Source of the DNA: Candidatus Methylophosphatis roskildensis
GTDB lineage: Bacteria; Pseudomonadota; Gammaproteobacteria; Burkholderiales; Rhodocyclaceae
Length of the DNA stretch: 64,000 nt
Direction of reading: 5' to 3'
Assembly (NCBI GenBank): GCA_016708905.1
Contig: JADJEV010000003.1
Span: 434,001 to 498,000 of the forward strand
Both the position numbers and the translations under genes were made by a program. The notes beneath the pieces are model-generated. The model saw nothing but the letters and a program-made list of their open reading frames with translations. It was not told the origin of the DNA and did no database searches. This document shows, piece after piece, positions 8,342 to 17,478 of this stretch (position 1 is its first letter; every line of letters starts with the position of its first letter).

Positions 8342-9735
8342 ACGGCCAGCTCCGACCGCTGCGGGCGCAGGTTCGATTCACATCGAAAGACATCGCATGT
8401 GAGGCCAAGATTGATCAAACCGAACGACGGCGCCCTGGAATGCACCGAAAGCAGTATCGCGTCATAGCGTCGATCGAGAGGGACGAGTTCGCCCTCGACG
8501 TCTTCCGCAACGCCGAGAGAAAGCATGTAGTGTCCCTCCGCGAGAGGTAGTGCGAGACCCACGCGGAAAACGACGAACTGACCCGAGTCGACCGGGAGCC
8601 TGCGTACTTCGTTTCGCGCCGGGTTCTCTCTCGAATTGCAGCCCGACAGGAGCATGCCGTCGATGGTCTTGAGGTAGAAGCCGAAAACCGGAAAGCGGAC
8701 GTCGGATCGAAAAAGCACCTTCACGAAGAGCTCGGCCACCGAGCCGGATTCGATTTGATTGACAGCCCGACCATCTGATTGCTTCAGGCAGAAATCCAGA
8801 ATCGACGCTCGTCCGTCCCCCCACCGATATTCCGACGGATTGTAAAGCGGTCGCCGGCAAAATAGATCTTCCGAACCGGCATCGAATCCCAGCTTTTCGA
8901 GCCTGGCGTCGCAAACTGCTGCGGGTTGGGAAGAATCGGCCCCGCCGCCCGTCCCCTCGCCGGCGTCCGCGGTGCCATAGATGAGATCCATGTACTGGTT
9001 GCTGATGTCCTTCGGCGCGCCCGACGCCAGCAGCCGACCGGAGTCGATCAACAGCGCACGATCGCAATGGCGGGCAATCTGTTCGGTAGAGTGCGACACC
9101 AGCACGATCGCGCAGCCGCGATCCTGTAACTTGTGGAGACGGGAAAAGCACTTGGCCTGAAAGCGGATATCACCGACGGCGAGGGCTTCGTCGACCACCA
9201 GGATGTCAGGCTCGACGCAGGTCGATACTGCGAAAGCCAGCCGCACGAACATGCCGCTAGAATAGTATTTCACCGGCTGATCCATGAAATAGCCGATGTC
9301 CGCGAATTCTTCGATGCGGGGAAGCACGGCATGCGCTTCATCGCTGGAAAGGCCCAGCAACTGGCAGCTCAGGTAGGCATTTTCCCTCCCGGTGAAATCG
9401 GGGTTGAAGCCCGTGCCGAGTTCCAGGAGCGCCGCCAAACGCCCTTGTGTCGCGACGGCGCCGAGGCTCGGCGTCGCCGTTCCGCATATGAGCTGGAGCA
9501 GCGTGGATTTCCCGGCTCCGTTCTTCCCGATGATACCGACCGTCTCTCCCGCTCGGACATCGAAGCTTACGTCTCGCAGTGCCCAGAACTCCCGGAAGTA
9601 CCGTTGTCGCGGCTTGTGAAACAACTGTTGGAGGTTCGGCACGACAAACTGCTTCAGACGGTCGCGCGGCGAAGCGTAGATCTGGTAGCACTTGCCGAGA
9701 TTCTCGACCCGAATGGCCGACTCACGCGATGACAC
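8338..9735 (-). CDS. wzt: Wzt-type ABC transporter ATPase with C-terminal carbohydrate-binding domain
   Basis: 465 residues from a GTG at 9735. Walker A GKNGAGKST lies at about 70-78, signature YSSGM at 158-162, Walker B ILVVDEALAVGD at about 178-189, and the switch histidine in LVSHS near 215. Residues about 290-450 form the extra domain (Wzt_C) that binds the modified chain end in O9a-type systems. With the partner permease Wzm it exports lipid-linked polysaccharide across the inner membrane. No Wzm gene is next to it in this window, so the permease must lie elsewhere, possibly beyond the left edge. It is the first gene of the minus-strand glycan operon. Confidence 0.88.
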   Translation of the reverse strand: MSSRESAIRVENLGKCYQIYASPRDRLKQFVVPNLQQLFHKPRQRYFREFWALRDVSFDVRAGETVGIIGKNGAGKSTLLQLICGTATPSLGAVATQGRLAALLELGTGFNPDFTGRENAYLSCQLLGLSSDEAHAVLPRIEEFADIGYFMDQPVKYYSSGMFVRLAFAVSTCVEPDILVVDEALAVGDIRFQAKCFSRLHKLQDRGCAIVLVSHSTEQIARHCDRALLIDSGRLLASGAPKDISNQYMDLIYGTADAGEGTGGGADSSQPAAVCDARLEKLGFDAGSEDLFCRRPLYNPSEYRWGDGRASILDFCLKQSDGRAVNQIESGSVAELFVKVLFRSDVRFPVFGFYLKTIDGMLLSGCNSRENPARNEVRRLPVDSGQFVVFRVGLALPLAEGHYMLSLGVAEDVEGELVPLDRRYDAILLSVHSRAPSFGLINLGLTCDVFRCESNLRPQRSELAV

Positions 9736-10246
9736 GGGTACGACCAGTCAGGTCCGATTCAACGCGGGCGCGACTCATCCGGGCGCGCATCGCTGGCCGG
9801 CGCGCGCCCTCACCGTTCGAGGCGGAAGCCGGATTCGACGCGACGCGGTCGGAAGACTCGACCCACTGCACACGATGGTGCGAAGGTGTCGAGCGCAAGA
9901 ACGTCATCGTGGCCGACATGGGCACGACAATCTCGGTGGCATTTATGGGTCAGGGCGGGAAGGATTCGGGAGATACATTTTATCCTGTGATCGCAACTGG
10001 AACGAATCGTGCTCCACCTTTTCGCATTGCAGACAACTTCCGATCTGCAGTCTTGGCTTGATGGCACGCCGGCCGGACCGTTCGGCCCGAGGCGGGCGAT
10101 GGTATTGGGCCTGCAATCCCATATACTTGGGAAATCGGACTGGCACCATCCTCCGCCGAATCGGCACTGTCGTTGCCGCACGACGCAGCGGTGCTCGGTG
10201 CATCCTCCTGGCTTGTTGGGCTCCAACTAATTTTTAGAGGTATCCG
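9736..10246. promoter_or_regulatory. Divergent intergenic region between the wzt operon and the GT2 gene
   Basis: About 510 bases with no convincing gene. Several open frames cross it on both strands, but none shows a family motif or a clear ribosome site. A relatively AT-rich patch around 9975-9985 reads TAAAAT on the minus strand and could be the -10 box for wzt. The -35 is weak. A GGCCG...CGGCC stem lies near 10071-10090. On the plus side, AGAGG at 10236-10240 is the ribosome site of the next gene. Both flanking genes point outward, so promoters for both must lie here. Confidence 0.45.
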
Positions 10247-11239
10247 TTGCTCGCAGATTCCGATTTTCACTCTACAGTGCTGCCGCGGCGCAACGCCGTC
10301 GTCGAACGCCGACGAATTCTCCGGGTTGTCGAGGGGTCCAGTCCGGAGATTCTGGCGCGCGATCAGGTTTCGGTGATCGTCGTTAATCACAATGCTGGTT
10401 CATTGCTCGGTTCGTGCGTGCGCAGGGCCCTGAATCAGGCGCGCGAGGTCATCGTGGTCGACAATGCGTCCTCCGACGGTAGCTGTCAGGCCATCCATGC
10501 TGCGATGGAAGCGAACGGCAGGCTGAAGTTGAGCCTGAATACACGGAACCTCGGATTTTCGGTCGCGTGCAATATGGGGGCTGCGCTCGGCACGGGAAAG
10601 TACCTGCTGTTTCTCAACCCGGATTGCATGGTCGAACCGGGAGCGCTCGGTCGGATGCTGGCGGCGGTCGAGTGCGACGGTCGAGCCGGAATGGCCGGGG
10701 GGCTATTGAGCCACCCTGACGGGACCGAGCAACCGGGCGGCCGGCGGGCTGTGCCGACGCCTTGGCGCTCGTTCGTGCGAGCCTTCGGCCTGTCGCGATT
10801 CGGCGAACGCTGGCCGCGACTTTTCGCCTCGTATGATCTGTGTGCGCAGCCTATCCCGTCCGTACCGGTCGAGGTCGAGGCGATTTCCGGCGCTTGCATG
10901 CTGGTGCGGCGTGAAGCGTATGAAGATGTCGGGCCGCTCGACGAAGGCTATTTCATGCACTGTGAAGATCTCGACTGGTGCATGCGCTTTCGGCAGAAGG
11001 GTTGGAAGGTCATCTTTGTTCCCGAGGCCAAGGTGGTCCATCACTTGGGAACCTGCAGTCGAGGGAGACCGTTCTTTGTCGAATGGCACAAGCACCGGGG
11101 GATGGTCAGGTTCTACCGCAAGTTCTTTTCGCACCAGTATCCGGGCCCCATGCTGTTCGCAGTGGTCGCGGCCGTGTGGGCGCGCTTCGCGGGAAAGGTC
11201 GTGATGATTCAAGGTAAGCGGTTGCTCGGAAAATCGTGA
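10247..11239 (+). CDS. GT2 family glycosyltransferase, WbbL/rhamnosyltransferase-like
   Basis: 330 residues from a TTG at 10247, chosen because AGAGG sits 6 bases upstream; the family domain itself begins about 40 residues in. Motifs: VSVIVVNHNAGSLL, VDNASSDGS, the NPDC metal-binding variant (FLNPDCM), and the typical C-terminal block MHCEDLDWCMRFRQKGWKV followed by VVHHLG. This pattern is usual for WbbL-like enzymes that add rhamnose or another deoxysugar to lipid-linked glycans at the inner face of the membrane. It lies opposite the glycan operon and probably works on the same polymer, but the donor is not known. Confidence 0.83.
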   Translation: MLADSDFHSTVLPRRNAVVERRRILRVVEGSSPEILARDQVSVIVVNHNAGSLLGSCVRRALNQAREVIVVDNASSDGSCQAIHAAMEANGRLKLSLNTRNLGFSVACNMGAALGTGKYLLFLNPDCMVEPGALGRMLAAVECDGRAGMAGGLLSHPDGTEQPGGRRAVPTPWRSFVRAFGLSRFGERWPRLFASYDLCAQPIPSVPVEVEAISGACMLVRREAYEDVGPLDEGYFMHCEDLDWCMRFRQKGWKVIFVPEAKVVHHLGTCSRGRPFFVEWHKHRGMVRFYRKFFSHQYPGPMLFAVVAAVWARFAGKVVMIQGKRLLGKS

Positions 11240-11333
11240 AGCACGGGATTTTCGAATGGCCACCCTGGCCGGAACGCTGCGAAACCGCGCAAGCCGATTG
11301 GCTGAATGTCTTCTTGCCGAGTAAGGAACCGGG

Positions 11334-11825
11334 ATGGATACCGACGTTTATTCGTATGTGATAGATCGGCTGGATGGCGGAACGCTTGACTTGGCGGACT
11401 ATGCGGACAAGGTGCTGCTGATCGTCAATACGGCGAGCGAATGCGGCTTTACGCCGCAGTACGCGGGCCTCGAGAAACTCTGGCAGGACTATCGTGATCG
11501 CGGGCTCGTGGTGGTGGGGTTCCCGTGCAATCAGTTCGGCGGCCAGGAACCCGGGTCATCGGACCAGATCGGCGCGTTCTGCCAAAAGAACTTCGGCGTC
11601 ACGTTTCCAATTGCTGCGAAGGTGGAGGTCAACGGACCCGACGCTCACCCGCTGTTCAAGTACCTGACCGAAGCGGCCCCTGGTCTGCTGGGCTCGAAGG
11701 CGATCAAGTGGAATTTCACCAAGTTTCTGGTCGATCGACGCGGATCGGTCGTGTCGCGCCACGCACCCACGACCAAACCTGAAGACCTGATACCGGAGAT
11801 CGAACACCTGCTCGCGCAGGAGTGA
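11334..11825 (+). CDS. Glutathione peroxidase-family thiol peroxidase
   Basis: 163 residues, the usual length. The catalytic tetrad is visible: Cys37 in NTASECGFTPQY, Gln71 in FGGQEPG, and Trp126-Asn127 in KWNFTKFLV. Cys83 in FCQKNFGV matches the resolving cysteine of thioredoxin-dependent bacterial and yeast members. The enzyme therefore more likely uses thioredoxin than glutathione to reduce hydroperoxides in the cytoplasm. It stands alone on the plus strand and converges with the response regulator, whose stop is only 6 bases away. No link to the glycan genes is apparent. Confidence 0.93.
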   Translation: MDTDVYSYVIDRLDGGTLDLADYADKVLLIVNTASECGFTPQYAGLEKLWQDYRDRGLVVVGFPCNQFGGQEPGSSDQIGAFCQKNFGVTFPIAAKVEVNGPDAHPLFKYLTEAAPGLLGSKAIKWNFTKFLVDRRGSVVSRHAPTTKPEDLIPEIEHLLAQE

Positions 11826-11831
11826 GCGGTT

Positions 11832-12278
11832 TCAGGGGTGACTCTCCACCGGTTCGTTCAGGCTGAGCCAGTAGAGAGCGAGTTGACCGACGGCGTGAAT
11901 GAACTTTTCGAAATCGACCGGCTTGCGGATATAGCTGTTCGCGCCCAGGCTGTAAGCCTCGAAGATATCCCGCTGCTCCTTCGAGGTGGTCAGGATGACC
12001 ACCGGAAGCAGGCAGGTCTGGTTGTCGGCGCGGATCCGCCTGAGAACCTCCAGGCCATCGATCCGGGGCAACTTCAAATCGAGCAATACGACTGAAGGCT
12101 TTGCCGCGACATCCCGGCCGGCGTGAATGCCGGTGCCGAACAGGTAGTCGAGTGCTTCGACGCCGTCTCGCGCAACGACCACCGGGTTCGCGATCTTGTT
12201 CTTCGCGAAGGCACGCAGGGTCAGTGCTTCGTCGTCCGGATTGTCTTCAACCAGCAATATGGGCCGATCGGTGGCCAT
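11832..12278 (-). CDS. Single-domain response regulator (CheY/Rcp1-like)
   Basis: 148 residues consisting only of a receiver domain. Acidic residues VEDNPDDE near the N-terminus, the phospho-acceptor Asp in VLLDLKLPRIDG at about residue 71, Thr in ILTTSKEQ, and Lys in YIRKPVDF are all present. The insertion around FGTGIHAGRD is typical of Rcp1-type regulators paired with phytochrome-like or multi-PAS kinases. There is no output domain, so the signal passes by protein contact. The gene follows the sensor kinase after 9 bases and is almost certainly its partner. Confidence 0.93.
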   Translation of the reverse strand: MATDRPILLVEDNPDDEALTLRAFAKNKIANPVVVARDGVEALDYLFGTGIHAGRDVAAKPSVVLLDLKLPRIDGLEVLRRIRADNQTCLLPVVILTTSKEQRDIFEAYSLGANSYIRKPVDFEKFIHAVGQLALYWLSLNEPVESHP

Positions 12279-12287
12279 CTCGGGCTC

Positions 12288-15227
12288 CTAACCCAGAGTG
12301 AAGAAGAATGTTGCGCCCTTGTCGATCTCGGCTTCGGCCCAGATTCGGCCACCGTGCCGCAAAAGGATCCTGCTGACAATTGCAAGACCTATGCCGGTTC
12401 CCTCGAACTCGGACGCGCGGTGCAGGCGGTGAAACGCGCCGAACAGCCGTCCCGCATAGCGCATGTCGAAGCCGGCGCCGTCGTCCTGGACAAAATACAC
12501 TGTCTGATCACTGTTGCGCAACACGCCGAATTCAATCGTGGCGCTTGCATTGCGTGAGGTGAACTTCCAGGCGTTGCGCAGGAGATTCGACATCGCGATG
12601 CGTAGCAGGTTACGGTCGCCGGTGACTATCAGGCTCGGCGCGACACGTGTCGTGACGACCCGCTTCGGGTGTGCCGAGCGAAGTTCTTCGAGCAGTTCGT
12701 CTGCGAGACCGCTCAGGTTGACCGGCCCGCGCTTCAACTCGTCGCGTGTAACCCGGGAAAGACGCAGCAGGTCGTCGATCAACAGCTGCATCCGGTGCGT
12801 CGCGGCACGAATGCGTGTGATGTAGCCGCGCCCGACGTCCGGCAGCAGTGGCGCGAAGTCTTCGACAAGCATGCGCGAAAAGCCGTCGATGCCGCGCAGC
12901 GGGGCCGACAGGTCGTGCGATACCGAGTACGAGAACGACTCCAGCTCCTTGTTCGCGGCAGCCAGTTCCGCAGTCCGGGCGCGCACCCGATTTTCGAGTT
13001 CTTCGTTGAGCCGCCGTACTTCATCCTCGGCCTGCCGGCGGGGGCTGATGTCGAAGCCGATGCCGATGATGTGGGTCAAACCCTCGATTTCAATCCGGAC
13101 ACCGGTCATCAGATACGGCACACGTTGCCCGTCGCGTGTCAGCAACGGGAGTTCGCCCTGGTATTCGCCGAGCTTGAGGGTGCGGTAGGTGGCTTCCTGG
13201 ACGACGGGGTGGTCTTCCATGGCAAACAGGTCGAGGCCGCGCATTGCCGCAAGGGCTTCACGCGAGTGGCCAGTGACCCCCTCGAGGTTACGATTCCAGC
13301 GCAAGAACCGGCCATCGCGGTCGACGAGGTAGAAGACGCCCGGCATGCTCTTGATCAGCGCGTCCGAGAAATCGCGCTCCTGCCGCACTGCCTCGATCGC
13401 CCTGCGGCGGTCAGAGTTGTCGAGGAAAATCCAGACGCTGTCTTCGGTCGACGCCTCCCGGTTGAGGGCCCGGCAAGTCACGATGCCCCAGAACGTGTCG
13501 CCAGACTGCGTAGTGAGTTCCAGTTCGCGCGACGACATCGGCCTGGCTTCCGTCATGGAACGGCATTCGCGCTCGATCAGGTCGAAGGCCTGGCGGTCGC
13601 GGAACAGCATGGCAGCCGGTTGTCCGGCGAGCTCGCTGGCGCGATAGCCGAACAGCTCCTCGAGGCGACGATTGCTGTTGATGATCGCCCCGTTCTTTAC
13701 GTAGGCGATACCGACCATCACGCTGTCGATCAGCACCTGCTTTTCGGTCAGCAGCTGGCGGATCCGTTCCTCCGACTGCTTGTGCGCCATGATGTCGGTG
13801 CAGGCACCGGAGAATCGCACCACGTCGCCCTTTTCGCCCCACACCGCCTGCCCGCGGATGTGGAACCAGATCAGGCTGCCGTCCTTGTGACGCAGGCGCA
13901 GTTCGGTGTCGAACGGGATGCGCTCGGTGAAATGGCGCGCGATTTCGCTCTTGACGCGCGCCCGATCGTCCGGATGCATCACGACAAAAAAGCTCGCCCG
14001 GTCGTCGGCGAGCTCGTCATCGGCATAACCGAGCAAGGTTTTCATGCGCGCCGAGATGTGGTAGCGCTCATGCTTGAGATCCCAGTCCCAGATGCCGTCT
14101 GTCGACCCGCGCACGACATGCTGGAAGCGCTGTTCGCTTTCTCTGAGCGCCTGCTCGGTCACACGGCTATCGTGGATGTCGGTGATCGATCCGGCGTAAC
14201 GCCGCGGACGCCCTGCGGCGTCCCATGCCGCTTGCGCGCGGCCGCGAAACCAGCGGAATTCGCCGTTGGCGCAGCGCAGTCGAAACTCCTCGTCGAACGG
14301 CCGGTGGTCGTCCAGATGCGCCTTTTGTGCTTCGATGACTCGATCCCGGTCTTCAGGATGCAGCGCGGCGTCGTCGTCGTAGGCGAGCCGGAACGCCTTC
14401 TCGTCGCGATAGCCCAGCAACTCCCGGAAACGCGGCGAATGGTAGCGCTGGCCCGACAGCAGATCCCAGTCCCAGATGCCGTCGGAAGTGCCCTGGATCA
14501 CCAGGCCGAGGCGTTCTTCGTTGGCGCGCACTTCGACCAGCCGCGCTTCGAGGCTTGCCGCCAGCGTGTTCAGGCTGTGCGCGAGTTGCCCCAGCTCTCC
14601 CTTGGCAGAAGTCACAAGCCGGATTGCGAGATTTCCCTCGGCCATTTCCCGCGCCCCGGCATTGATTCGCGCCAAATCCCGGGTCATCGCCCAGCCAAGA
14701 TAGAGCATCAGCAGGAACACCGAGACGAGTCCGGCGGCGGCGATCAGTCCGCCTTCCCGGAGCAGCCTTGCGCGCGCCTCATGCAAGAGGTCGAGCGACA
14801 GCGCATAACGAACGCTGCCGAGATTCATCCCCCCGTGGGTCAGTGCAATCCGGTGGTGGAAAGCGGGGCCGGGCGGCAACTGGTCGAGCGAGTCCTCCTG
14901 CGGCAGTGGTCGCGCGCCGTCCCAGCCGCGGCTCGCGTAGATGCTGCCGCTCGCATCGAAAATCACCAGATGGACAAAACTCTCGTCGGCCTTGATCTGC
15001 GACAGCACGGATTCGAGCACTTCGATCTTTCCGCTCGCCATGGGCGGTTCGATGGCGGCGGTGAGCAGCGGCTCGACCTCGCGTACGCGGGTCCGCAACT
15101 GGCTCAGCAGACTCTCGTCGAGCAGGCGCATGCCATACCACGACATCAGCGCCAGGGTTGCCAGGAGGACCGCCTCGGTCGCGATGATGAGTCGCAGGCG
15201 CAGGGATTGTCGGGTCAGCCTGGGCAT
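12288..15227 (-). CDS. Membrane-bound multi-PAS sensor histidine kinase
   Basis: 979 residues from the ATG at 15227. The open frame continues upstream, but the extra 47 residues are not membrane-like. Order: membrane segment at about 13-31, periplasmic sensor region, second membrane segment at about 160-179, HAMP at about 180-233, four PAS domains (about 238-353, 367-483, 500-610, 622-735), HisKA with phospho-acceptor His771 in SVSHDLSAPLRG, then HATPase with DDGAGF and GTGIGLAI. The PAS domains have the WDWDL type seen in sensors of unknown ligand. It probably forms a two-component pair with the receiver protein just downstream. Its target is unknown. Confidence 0.92.
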   Translation of the reverse strand: MPRLTRQSLRLRLIIATEAVLLATLALMSWYGMRLLDESLLSQLRTRVREVEPLLTAAIEPPMASGKIEVLESVLSQIKADESFVHLVIFDASGSIYASRGWDGARPLPQEDSLDQLPPGPAFHHRIALTHGGMNLGSVRYALSLDLLHEARARLLREGGLIAAAGLVSVFLLMLYLGWAMTRDLARINAGAREMAEGNLAIRLVTSAKGELGQLAHSLNTLAASLEARLVEVRANEERLGLVIQGTSDGIWDWDLLSGQRYHSPRFRELLGYRDEKAFRLAYDDDAALHPEDRDRVIEAQKAHLDDHRPFDEEFRLRCANGEFRWFRGRAQAAWDAAGRPRRYAGSITDIHDSRVTEQALRESEQRFQHVVRGSTDGIWDWDLKHERYHISARMKTLLGYADDELADDRASFFVVMHPDDRARVKSEIARHFTERIPFDTELRLRHKDGSLIWFHIRGQAVWGEKGDVVRFSGACTDIMAHKQSEERIRQLLTEKQVLIDSVMVGIAYVKNGAIINSNRRLEELFGYRASELAGQPAAMLFRDRQAFDLIERECRSMTEARPMSSRELELTTQSGDTFWGIVTCRALNREASTEDSVWIFLDNSDRRRAIEAVRQERDFSDALIKSMPGVFYLVDRDGRFLRWNRNLEGVTGHSREALAAMRGLDLFAMEDHPVVQEATYRTLKLGEYQGELPLLTRDGQRVPYLMTGVRIEIEGLTHIIGIGFDISPRRQAEDEVRRLNEELENRVRARTAELAAANKELESFSYSVSHDLSAPLRGIDGFSRMLVEDFAPLLPDVGRGYITRIRAATHRMQLLIDDLLRLSRVTRDELKRGPVNLSGLADELLEELRSAHPKRVVTTRVAPSLIVTGDRNLLRIAMSNLLRNAWKFTSRNASATIEFGVLRNSDQTVYFVQDDGAGFDMRYAGRLFGAFHRLHRASEFEGTGIGLAIVSRILLRHGGRIWAEAEIDKGATFFFTLG

Positions 15228-15381
15228 CGCAGCAGCGTCAAGCGTGCGCGGACGTGCTCGAACGACTCGACCCGGCGCTGCTCTGTGGTAGCCCGACAGG
15301 TTTCTAGGAGGCCGACAAGCTTCATGGCTGCACCGTGCCGGCCGTTGGCGGTGCTCCGCCGACACCATGCTGGTTCGAGGT

Positions 15382-16278
15382 TCATCCGGGAAGGGCGCAG
15401 CGCTCTACCAGAAAGACCTTGTCTTCCCCGCTCGCCGCCGAGAGCCAGACCATCGACAGCCATGGGAAAGCCTTTTCGACGATGGCGCGGTTGTGGCCGA
15501 CCTCGACCGCCAGAATGCCATTCGGCCCGAGATGTTCACCGGCCAGCGCGAGCACCCGCCTCACGACGTCGAGCCCGTCTGTTCCTGCAGCAAGCGCGAG
15601 CATGGGTTCATGACGATACTCCGGCGGCAGCGAGTCGATGGCCGCAGCGGTGACATAGGGTGGATTGCATATTATCAGGTCATAGCGGCGATCGGCCAGC
15701 CCGGCGAACAGGTCGGACTGCACGAGGCGGATTCGCTGATCGAGACCGTGATCGCCGATGTTCCGTCGGGCCACTTCGAGCGCATCGGCCGAAATATCGA
15801 CCGCGTCTACGGCCGCATCCGGGTAGGCGTCGGCCAGCAGGATCGCCAGGCAGCCTGACCCGGTGCACAGATCGAGGACATTGCTGACCGCCTCGCAGTC
15901 CGGCAGCCACGGTGCGAAGGCGTCGTCGAATATCAGGTCGGCGAAATAGGATCGCGGCACGATCACTCGCTGATCGACATGGAAACGATAGTCGCGCAGC
16001 CAGGCCTCTCCGGTCAGGTATGCCGCCGGCAGACGCTCGACGACTCGGCGGTCAATGATCCGCGCCAGCGCGATGCGCTCGTCGCCGGTCAGCCGGGCAT
16101 CGAGAAATGGGTCGAGCTGGTCATGCGGCAAGTGCAGCGTATGCAGGATCAGCCAGGCGGCCTCGTCGTAGGCGTTGGTCGTGCCGTGCCCGAAGAACAG
16201 CCCGCCCGAATTGAAGCGGCTGACGGCGTAGCGCAGCCAGTCCCGCAGGGTCAGCAACTCGTCATGATTGGCGGTCAT
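15382..16278 (-). CDS. prmB: Ribosomal protein L3 glutamine methyltransferase PrmB
   Basis: 298 residues, near family length. The SAM motif VLDLCTGSGCLAILLA and the substrate-glutamine motif DLIICNPPYV (NPPY) identify an N5-glutamine methyltransferase. The N-terminal part (LRYAVSRFNSGGLFFGHGT) and the EYRHEPMLAL stretch are PrmB-specific and separate it from PrmC. It methylates a glutamine of ribosomal protein L3. Its start overlaps the 3' end of dapE by 17 bases, so the two are translated together. Confidence 0.93.
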   Translation of the reverse strand: MTANHDELLTLRDWLRYAVSRFNSGGLFFGHGTTNAYDEAAWLILHTLHLPHDQLDPFLDARLTGDERIALARIIDRRVVERLPAAYLTGEAWLRDYRFHVDQRVIVPRSYFADLIFDDAFAPWLPDCEAVSNVLDLCTGSGCLAILLADAYPDAAVDAVDISADALEVARRNIGDHGLDQRIRLVQSDLFAGLADRRYDLIICNPPYVTAAAIDSLPPEYRHEPMLALAAGTDGLDVVRRVLALAGEHLGPNGILAVEVGHNRAIVEKAFPWLSMVWLSAASGEDKVFLVERCALPG

Positions 16279-17419
16279 CGGCGGCTTCGAGCAGCAGCTT
16301 CTCGAGCGTCAGTTGGTAACAACGCGAGAGCGGCTCGATGTCGGCGACTTCGATGCACTCGTTGATCTTGTGAATGCTGGCGTTCACCGGACCGAACTCG
16401 ACGACCTGCGGGCAGACTTCGGCGATGAATCGACCGTCGGACGTGCCGCCGCTGGTCGATAGCGCGGTTTCCACGTCGAGGGTCTCGCGGATCGCTGCCG
16501 ACATCGCCCGCACCAGCGCGCCGCGCGCCGTCAGATAGGGCTTGCCGCCGAGTGTCCAGGCCAGATCGTAGTCTAGGCCATGACGGTCGAGAACCGCATG
16601 GACGCGCGCCTTGAGTGCCTCCGGCGCGTTCGATGCCGCGAACCGGAAATTGAACAGGATCTCGGCGCTGCCCGGGATGACGTTGTTGGCGCCAGTTCCG
16701 GCGTGCAGGTTGGAAATCTGCCAGGTAGTCGGCGGGAAGTAGTCGTCGCCCTGATCCCATTCGATTGCGACCAGTTCGGCCAGCGCCGGCGCGACCAGGT
16801 GCAGCGGGTTCTTCGCCAGGTGCGGATAGGCGACATGGCCCTGCACGCCCTTGACGGTCAGCCTGCCCGAGAGCGAGCCACGGCGGCCGTTCTTGATCAT
16901 GTCGCCGAGCCGATCGACCGACGTCGGTTCGCCGACGATACAGAAATCGATGGTCTCGCCGCGTGCCTGGAGCGCGCGGCAGACCTCGACCGTTCCATGA
17001 ATCGAATCGCCTTCTTCATCCGAGGTCAGAAGCAGGGCGATCGAGCCGGGATGATCGGGATGTGCGGCGAGGAAGCGCTCGATCGCGGTGACGAAAGCCG
17101 CCAGCGAGGATTTCATGTCCGCGGCACCGCGGCCGAAGAGAAAGCCGTCGCGAATCTCCGGCCGGAACGGATCGCTCGTCCAGTTCGCCAGCGGGCCAGT
17201 CGGCACCACGTCGGTGTGGCCGGCCAGGCATACAACGGGTGCCGTGCTTCCGCGGCGTGCCCACAGGTTGGATACGCCGCCGACGTCGATGCGCTCGAGC
17301 GCGAAGCCGAGCGAGGCGAGCCGTGCGCCGATCAGTTCCAGGCAGCCGGCATCGTCCGGCGTGACCGAAGGCCGCGCGATCAGCGCGCAGGCGAGGGCGA
17401 GGATTTGCGATTCAGGCAT
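16262..17419 (-). CDS. dapE: Succinyl-diaminopimelate desuccinylase
   Basis: 385 residues from the ATG at 17419. The same frame is open for another 230 codons upstream, but that part is antisense to the pilU-like gene and has no match. Zinc-peptidase M20 motifs: CLAGHTDVVPTG, FGRGAADMKSSLAAF, TSDEEGDS, and C-terminal ASIHKINECIEVADI. It removes succinate from N-succinyl-LL-diaminopimelate in the lysine/peptidoglycan pathway, after the DapD and DapC steps encoded just upstream. The ATG is 59 bases after the pilU-like stop. Confidence 0.95.
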   Translation of the reverse strand: MPESQILALACALIARPSVTPDDAGCLELIGARLASLGFALERIDVGGVSNLWARRGSTAPVVCLAGHTDVVPTGPLANWTSDPFRPEIRDGFLFGRGAADMKSSLAAFVTAIERFLAAHPDHPGSIALLLTSDEEGDSIHGTVEVCRALQARGETIDFCIVGEPTSVDRLGDMIKNGRRGSLSGRLTVKGVQGHVAYPHLAKNPLHLVAPALAELVAIEWDQGDDYFPPTTWQISNLHAGTGANNVIPGSAEILFNFRFAASNAPEALKARVHAVLDRHGLDYDLAWTLGGKPYLTARGALVRAMSAAIRETLDVETALSTSGGTSDGRFIAEVCPQVVEFGPVNASIHKINECIEVADIEPLSRCYQLTLEKLLLEAADDRQS

Positions 17420-17478
17420 GCGTGTATCTAGAGCAACGCGTGCCGCGTGAAGTTCATCCGGCGCATCGCGGCAAGCAC

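Noticed and set aside
9692..10237. 181-codon frame in the wzt/GT2 gap
   Set aside because: No ribosome site, no family motif, and it overlaps wzt; composition is not protein-like.
12669..15653. 994-codon open frame on the plus strand opposite the sensor kinase
   Set aside because: It is the antisense shadow of a GC-rich, strongly biased kinase gene; its translation is His/Arg/Val-rich without any domain, while the minus strand has complete PAS, HisKA and HATPase motifs.
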